Both the position numbers and the translations under genes were made by a program. The notes beneath the pieces are model-generated. The model worked only from the letters and a program-made list of their open reading frames with translations. It did not search any database and had not been told where the DNA came from. Below are positions 57,993-64,000 of a DNA stretch of 64,000 bases, piece by piece (position 1 is the stretch's first letter; every line of letters starts with the position of its first letter). The stretch comes from Clavelina lepadiformis (taxonomy: Eukaryota > Chordata > Ascidiacea > Aplousobranchia > Clavelinidae), in assembly GCF_947623445.1 (NCBI RefSeq), contig NC_135247.1:14696501-14760500 (forward strand). The letters run 5' to 3'.

Positions 57993-58908
57993 GCTAGTTA
58001 TTCGTAAATGAAGTTATTTACTGACAATGAATAAGTAGGCTAACTGAATAAATAGCCCTATCCATTAAATCCGTAGACTAATTGGTTCACGCCGGTTGGA
58101 AGTTTTACTAGTAGGCTAAGCCAACGTTGCATTATTACTGTTTAAAATGTATATTGGATGATGTTTTTTAAATTTTTAATTTTTTCGAAGTGTAACAAGA
58201 CTTTTTCTTACATTCACTGTACAAAATAGATGCCTTTCCGAAAAGGCCTGTTTCTCATGCAAAAGGAGCATGTAGGCCTAATTATTGCAAATGTAAAAAA
58301 GCTAAAACCAAAAAAAAGTTAATCTTACATAGGCTGTTAAGTATGTTGTGGTTCATATAGGCTTATACTTATAGGCTGTAAAAGGAGCCTTATTTAAGAC
58401 TGTCGACATTCTTCATGTAGCCTACCTATTTTTTATGACAAGGGAGAATTCAGCTCATAGTCGTGATGAAGTAAACTATGCGTTTACATATTATAGCCTA
58501 TGCATGTACAGAAAATCGAATAAAATAAAAAAAGTTGTTTTTTCGAAATTTTGTGTTATTCCTTATTGTCTACGTGTATATGTATAGTCATTTTATCACT
58601 AGTTCCGTGCTTTCTTTGTTACCAAGCACATGCAATTGAGGTTTTTTAATTTGTTGCTAACGTCACCATAAGGGTAGATATACTGTACAATGCTAAACGT
58701 GTTTGTCTTAAGTTATAGTTTATTAGCAAGTGGTAACCACATAACGGCTATGTACTGAACAAAGATTTTCGAATAGAAATGGCGACATGAAAGTTCACAA
58801 TATTTCGCGGTATGACTCCAACAGAAAAGCAATTATAAACACATACAGACAATAAAGCGAGGTGGTGTAATCAGCATAATAAGTTTTCAAGCGGTAAGAT
58901 CAAGACTG
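57993..58908. other. Non-coding 3' flank of the collagen/fibrinogen-like gene
   Basis: No supported gene or complete element. Confidence 0.5.
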
Positions 58909-60382
58909 TTATTGCCGTCCAGAGCAAATGAGTGGCCCAAGCGTATGCCATCCAAATTCGTCTGAAGCGTCAGTATCACCAAAAAAGAGTCCAGTCACAG
59001 GCAGGGCATCCTTATCTGTAAGATATCCTTCATCTGATGTTTCCGGGGCCGTGTTTCGGTCGCAATTGCATTTCTTACTTGAATCGACGCAGGTTCCTGC
59101 ATTTATTACAACGCGTATAGAAGTCTTATAAAGTTGGTCCATCTTAAATCGTATGATCAAGGGACAGAGGTCATAAACTAGGGTTAATTGATTGATTTTA
59201 GTCCAAAAAATAAACAATCCAATACCTATATTAATATATAACATCTAACCCCGTCATCTGACCTGTTTCACCGCAGGCGCAATAGTCATTTCTTCTTGAC
59301 GTAGCTCCCCCCCAGTAATGCATTTGGGTTCCACCACGTGACACCCAGGAAGCATGATCCGCTCCACTGTCATAAAACATGACACTTGCCCTACAGCGGT
59401 ACTAGAAGCAAGAAAACACTTTTCAACGCAGTAACTATTAGGCTAACGTGCATTTGAAGCAAGTTTTTCCTTAACCTACTTTGATGAATTGACGGCAACG
59501 AGAAGATATTTTGATCAAAGCAACGATTTGATCCATGTCAACATTATAGCTGATTTTACGTCGATAGCATTTTGCTGCTTGACATTTAGACACAGCCATT
59601 TCCTCCATAGTATCATGCCAAATATAGGCATCTACATGTAAACCAAAGTGAAAGAAAGTTTATGCAAAGATTTATAATTTTTTTCAAACTTGGTCAAATA
59701 AAAATCTATACCTGATGCGTCACCCGTAAAGTTACAGTAAACGTAAAATGGTTGAAGTTTAGTTGGCTCGGGAGATATCAAATATATTCCGGATGATTTC
59801 TTGCCTCGAACATAATCACAAGATGGGGGCAGAGCTAAAGGAGTCTCTGAAGGTATAAAATATCCAAACTTACTAAATATAAAAAAGTTGTCATGGTAGT
59901 TACTAAACTCAGTTGTGGACCAAGCATATTTCAATGTTGCTCGTGTTTAGATTTTCAAACCTCACCCAGTTTTGCCTTCAGTGCGTCAAGTTCAGTTTGC
60001 AATCTTTGCAGCTCCCTGGCGGTGTTGCTACTTTGACCTGGCTCGCCCTAAAAGAAGAACAAGAAAATGATTTCATATACCCATTTATAAATGTATCATG
60101 CATTCTTATATCCATAGAATACTCAGTACAGTATAAGCATCGAACAATAATCACCTTTGTGCCCTTTTGACCTGTGAAACCCCGATCGCCGCGGGGACCA
60201 ATTTTACCAGGTTTTCCTTGTTGTTGGGAACCAACAGGGTTATGGGTGGGGTTTATTGTTTGGCCTTCCGGTCCATAAAAGTAATTGTGAACCGTGTTGC
60301 CCAAACAGCTTTTTTCATCATCTGAAGTCTGGCAGAATGCCCCAACCACGACACTTAAGACAAATAACAACACCCTGTTCAT
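58909..60382 (-). CDS. Secreted collagen-like protein with contactin-associated-type fibrinogen-like domain
   Basis: Six coding exons, minus strand: 60382-60155, 60047-59961, 59844-59712, 59631-59480, 59401-59263, 59096-58909; 927 bp, 308 aa, phases agree. Signal peptide NRVLLFVLSVVVGAFC; nine Gly-X-Y triplets about residues 57-83 (GKPGKIGPRGDRGFTGQKG, continued by GEPGQ), then a short heptad-like stretch RELQRLQTELDALKAKL that could trimerise. The C-terminal 200 residues read SCDYVRGKKSSGIYLISPEP, MDQIVALIKISSRCRQFIKY, HASWVSRGGTQMHYWGGA, DYCACGETGTCVDSSKKCNC and SDEGYLTDKDALPVTGLFFG, the pattern of the fibrinogen-like module of contactin-associated proteins rather than of ficolin. Likely an extracellular matrix or lectin-like protein, by inference. 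The exon 3 acceptor uses the second of two AGs to keep the frame. Confidence 0.9.
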
Positions 60383-60511
60383 GTTTCTGCTGTGTTAAAG
60401 TAGGTACTTTAGATAAAGGCTCGTAGTAGATACTGTTTCCATCTCAGTTCATGTTTATATTCGTGTACTTCCTGTTATCCTGGAAAGAAAACTCTGTTTA
60501 TGCAATATAGG

Positions 60512-60775
60512 CAGGGTTACCATTCCGTGTTTATTTCTAAGATTTATGCTTAATTTCAAGTACAATGTCTTAGAAAATACTAATGTGCTTATTTTCACTT
60601 GCGTGCTTGCTGAATTTTTGTCTTATTTTTAGAGCAGAGGTTCCTACTTTGGGCATTTCGACCCCTTTAGTATACTATTGATTGCCTTCTCTTGTTGTGC
60701 ACTATTTAAGGTATAGTATTCTTCTTTCGTTTCCTAGTCGTCCTTATTTTTTAGTCCAGACCGACAGCAACCCTG
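60512..60775. mobile_element. hAT-type MITE, relative of 11419-11771 in reverse orientation
   Basis: Ends cagggttaccat and gcaaccctg; interior text (tgtttatttctaag, cttattttcacttgcgtgc) is the reverse complement of the 11.4-kb element. Flanks aatatagg and aatatacg are a near-perfect 8-bp duplication. Confidence 0.85.
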
Positions 60776-62440
60776 AATATACGCCGAGGATACAAACGTT
60801 TGTTGATATTATCACGGTAGAGTTTAGACATTGGCCATAGGCCTTAGGTATGCCAAACTCAATGACATTTTAATGATTACACGCAGCGTTTTTTTAGGTT
60901 CTTCTGGGAACCGAAACGATCTCTTAAATTGGTCCAACGGTCTCCCTAAACTTATACTTTTGCATTGACAATAAACAATTAGTCTTTAAAAGTTGCGGTC
61001 TCTATAAAAGTTTCTTAGCGGTAGCCAAAGGCAAACCTTAAAAAATACTGCCTTTAGGATAATGCTAATGATGATTTTGATATGTTTCTCGTGTATTTGC
61101 TTTAAATTTCAGGTATTTCTTGCTTGACAACATTTTTCCAAGTCTCATGAAACCAAATGACGTTTAAAACCATGATTACACTTCAAGCCAGTGATGGTTC
61201 ACCAGTAAATTGATGTCAGAGAGTATGGACCGTATCCATATGTATGTTATGTTTATAAACATGACATGTTCATGTTTACAGTACCATATACGCCACTGAA
61301 ATTTTCTACAGTTCCTTATCAAGTAGTTTTTTAATTCCTATTTTATCGTCTGTAAGTCTCACGTGAAAATCTTAATAATAATTCATCATGTTAACTTATC
61401 ATCAACTTATCACAACGAAACTAACAAATATTAACCTAATAGCCGGTTATAAGCCATGAGCAAAACGAAAATTCACAAACTTCATTCGTCTTTGTTTTGC
61501 ACGTTTATAGCAAAATAAACTGGCAAACTTGAGCTGCCTCTCAAGTTGTTCAGAAAAGAAAACAAATATCGGAAATCATAGAATTTATTTTTGGTTTGCT
61601 TCTTCGCTATAGCATTCTGATGACGGATGATCCTGGGTTAACCTTTTTCTACGAAAAAAAGAGAGAACTTCTTACTTGGCACTTTTCGTTCGTCACATCA
61701 ACGCTCGCTTCCTTATGTTTTCTGAAAACAAGTTCCTCAGCAAACATCGTTTCTAAACCATTTTCAAAATGAGAATTTTCGCTATTCGGCAGTTAAACCG
61801 TTACTATATAAGCTATATGTTAATTGCATTGGAATTAATTAACTTCATGCAGTCGAATAATGACAGCACTGTTCTTTAAAACATTCGATTATATGGTAGT
61901 TAAGCTAATAGGTTGACAGTAATACCGATATATAGCCTTCACTGCTGAGAATTACTTTCTCATTCAATTTAAAAGATCTGCAATTTATATTGCAACGATT
62001 CGTTATAGGCTAACTTACAGAATCTCTAGTTTTTGAGTTGCAGAAATAGGAAAATAGGTTGGTTTGTGAGAATCGCTATTTTACGTATGAATATTAGAAT
62101 ATGAGTATGACATGAAATCATTTGACAAACACAAATCGAAAACTTGTTTAAGGTAGCCTATACACCGTATAAGGCTATACTCGCACATTTAAGTCACTGG
62201 CATACAGGTCTCGCTTCGTGACTCTTCGTCGCCCAGTGGATTTTACTGCATGACAAAAACTCACCGTTACGGAAGTTATAACATGTAGCAACTTAACACT
62301 TATAAATGTCAATTTTTGTTCGTTGCACCATTTTTGAAAATAACTACAGAAATCTTATAATGGCTAGCAACGATTTTTGCAAGACATTATTAATTCTTAT
62401 ACGTTGCTTTGAAAAGAAAAAAAAACGAACCGGAGTCGAA
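60776..62440. other. Gene-free stretch
   Basis: AT-rich. No open frame with a recognisable domain, no repeat ends found. Confidence 0.5.
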
Positions 62441-62444
62441 CTTT

Positions 62445-62720
62445 TCCCAATTGTAGCCACTTTTTCAGTGCAATAATTTCATCCAATAGTTATAGAAAGC
62501 GTGTTTCTATTGCTTATTTTAAAACGTTTAAAGCCTTTACCTACTCATGAAATTCCTTGAGCTGACGAATTGCTACTTAGCCTGTGTAGTTAAAGAAATT
62601 AAAAAATGATTTGCTGGAAAATATCACTCGAACCAGGAGCGAACTGTATATTAGCAAGCTTGCTCAACCTAAGCCCGAAGCGGAACGAATGCACGCGCCC
62701 GATGCAAACCTGAACCGAAG
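62445..62720. repeat. Dispersed repeat, copy 2
   Basis: Partner of 13981-14300 (ataatttcatccaatagtta, gaagcggaacg, gatgcaaacctgaaccgaag). Contains ctcgaaccaggagc, B-box-like on the minus strand, so a SINE origin is possible. Confidence 0.6.
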
Positions 62721-63040
62721 TAGAACAGGCCAAATACAATTTTGTAAAACCTTAGCCGGAGTTAAATCGTATTCCACTGCGGTTAGACTTCCTGGTAATA
62801 ATACTCCCTGTTGTTTATTGGAACAAGACGGGTAAACCCGGGAGTGCTTAGGATTAGGAGAAAATTGGAAGCTGGTGAGATTAGTGCTAAGCTTTCGGGC
62901 TCGGGTTTTTCACATTTCTAATTTTACTTTGACCGTTGCTTTTAAGCCGCTTAATTGTATTTTATCTACCGCTGTATAATAGAATAGCCCTAAGCAAGAC
63001 ATTAAGTTTGGCCTCACAGCATCAAGGGAGAACCTCGTAC
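62721..63040. other. Non-coding stretch
   Basis: No supported feature. Confidence 0.4.
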
Positions 63041-63880
63041 AACCAGAGCTGAGCAACCGCAATTTTAAAAAGAGCGTAACTCACGCACTCGCTCATTAAC
63101 GAAAAAATAACGTTGCTCATGCTTTAGCACTTTTTAGTTAATACATAGTATTTTCACTCCGGCGCATTTTCGAACACCAATCGCATTCATATCTTGCGAA
63201 TTTGCATTGTAAAACGTGTGTCTAACTGTATTTGTGATTGCTTATATCATTATTTGTTGCAAATGTTACGAAATTTCATGGAATCTTTTGCTGAGAAGTT
63301 CTTTTTAGTCACACCTGCCACAAAAGATTAATATAGACGACTAGAGTATAAAAAAAACTTTCTATAATTGTAGATGCCGACTTTCATCATTTAATATTCT
63401 TCAATTTCAAAGCACATGTTGGTTAAGGTTAAGTTGTAAAAATAACGTCAACGTGAAGCTAATTATGACACTATATGACGACAACTATAATCTCATTCTT
63501 TGTCAGCTTAAAAACCAAAGCGTTTATATGGAACCACCATAACATTATACTGATGTGCTTAGTGTTGCGTATTGTGTTGTTTACTTTTGCCATTAACTTT
63601 GCCGAGCAACAATTGTGCATGAAATTAGTTTCAAAGCAGCAAGTTTTTTATTCACTACAGTTTTACGGCAGTCCAAAATACTAAAATTTTCTAAATCCAA
63701 CCGTTGTATCCATTTTGTGCGTTCATAGCGTTGTTGGTGCAAAAAAAGCGACGAGCGAAAAACCTTTAAAAATGAGCGCGTTTGTGGTTCCGTTCTTACG
63801 CTGAAAATGGAGCAACGCTTCTGAAAAAAAGAGCGCTTTCAAAATTGAGAGCGTTCGTGCTCATACCTCCGCGTACAACG
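63041..63880. mobile_element. Possible terminal-inverted-repeat element
   Basis: Left part gagctgagcaaccgcaattt...aaagagcg and right part cgctttcaaaattgagagcg...gtgctcata form a loose inverted repeat; 56107 has a similar left end. No target duplication found; low confidence. Confidence 0.3.
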
Positions 63881-64000
63881 CTTCCAGGTTTCAAAATTCC
63901 GTCGTACCAAACCATACCAACGAAATGATAGGAATGGTATGAGGTTATATTTATACGGATTTCTCAAGCAAATCGCAAATACAATTAAAACATAATATGT

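Overview
The window is AT-rich animal DNA (standard code, GT-AG introns, compact multi-exon genes, many transposons). The gene set is RXR, CSRNP, HEI10, FBXW5, LanC-like and a collagen/contactin-associated-type lectin. Together with tRNA-derived SINEs and many small hAT, Tigger and LINE insertions it points to an invertebrate deuterostome, most likely a tunicate (ascidian). The species call is inference. No bacterial or organelle features are seen.

Layout. 1-14 kb: a tandemly duplicated leucine-rich-repeat gene on the minus strand. The right copy (9114-12645, 604 codons) looks intact. The left copy (1-1452) is a pseudogene and runs off the window edge. Between them lies a graveyard of elements: an LTR-retroelement gag fossil, a 5'-truncated LINE with a perfect 10-bp target duplication, a pair of LTR-like direct repeats and a degenerate tandem-repeat block. 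An intron of the right copy holds two adjacent hAT MITEs, one carrying a nested 10-bp-TSD element, all absent from the same intron of the left copy. 14.4-16.4 kb: no gene seen. 16.6-21.6 kb: RXR nuclear receptor (minus, 8 coding exons, 540 aa). 23.2-25.9 kb: a broken ORF of a widespread invertebrate repeat-associated family and a 916-bp Tigger-type element. 27.3-28.6 kb: CCNB1IP1/HEI10 meiotic RING ligase (minus, 5 exons, 263 aa). 31.9-38.0 kb: CSRNP/AXUD1-family transcription factor (plus, 9 exons, 882 aa). 40.0-48.3 kb: two tandem LanC-like genes (minus, 8 exons each, 408 and 417 aa). 49.8-55.5 kb: FBXW5 ortholog (minus, 14 exons including a 30-bp microexon, 676 aa). 58.9-60.4 kb: secreted collagen-like/fibrinogen-like protein (minus, 6 exons, 308 aa). 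60.4-64 kb: repeats and non-coding DNA.

The multi-exon models were built by hand from splice sites and reading phase. In each intact model the exon lengths sum to a multiple of three and the conserved protein motifs run through the junctions. The genes are unrelated housekeeping, signalling and meiotic genes, not an operon. The only local functional grouping is the two LanC-like paralogs and the duplicated LRR genes. I found no convincing new multi-gene system. The most interesting signals are the putative elongin BC-box on the duplicated LRR family, an exon-sized gene-conversion tract between the two LanC-like genes, a duplicated splice donor in the LRR gene, and nested transposons whose empty site survives in the paralog.
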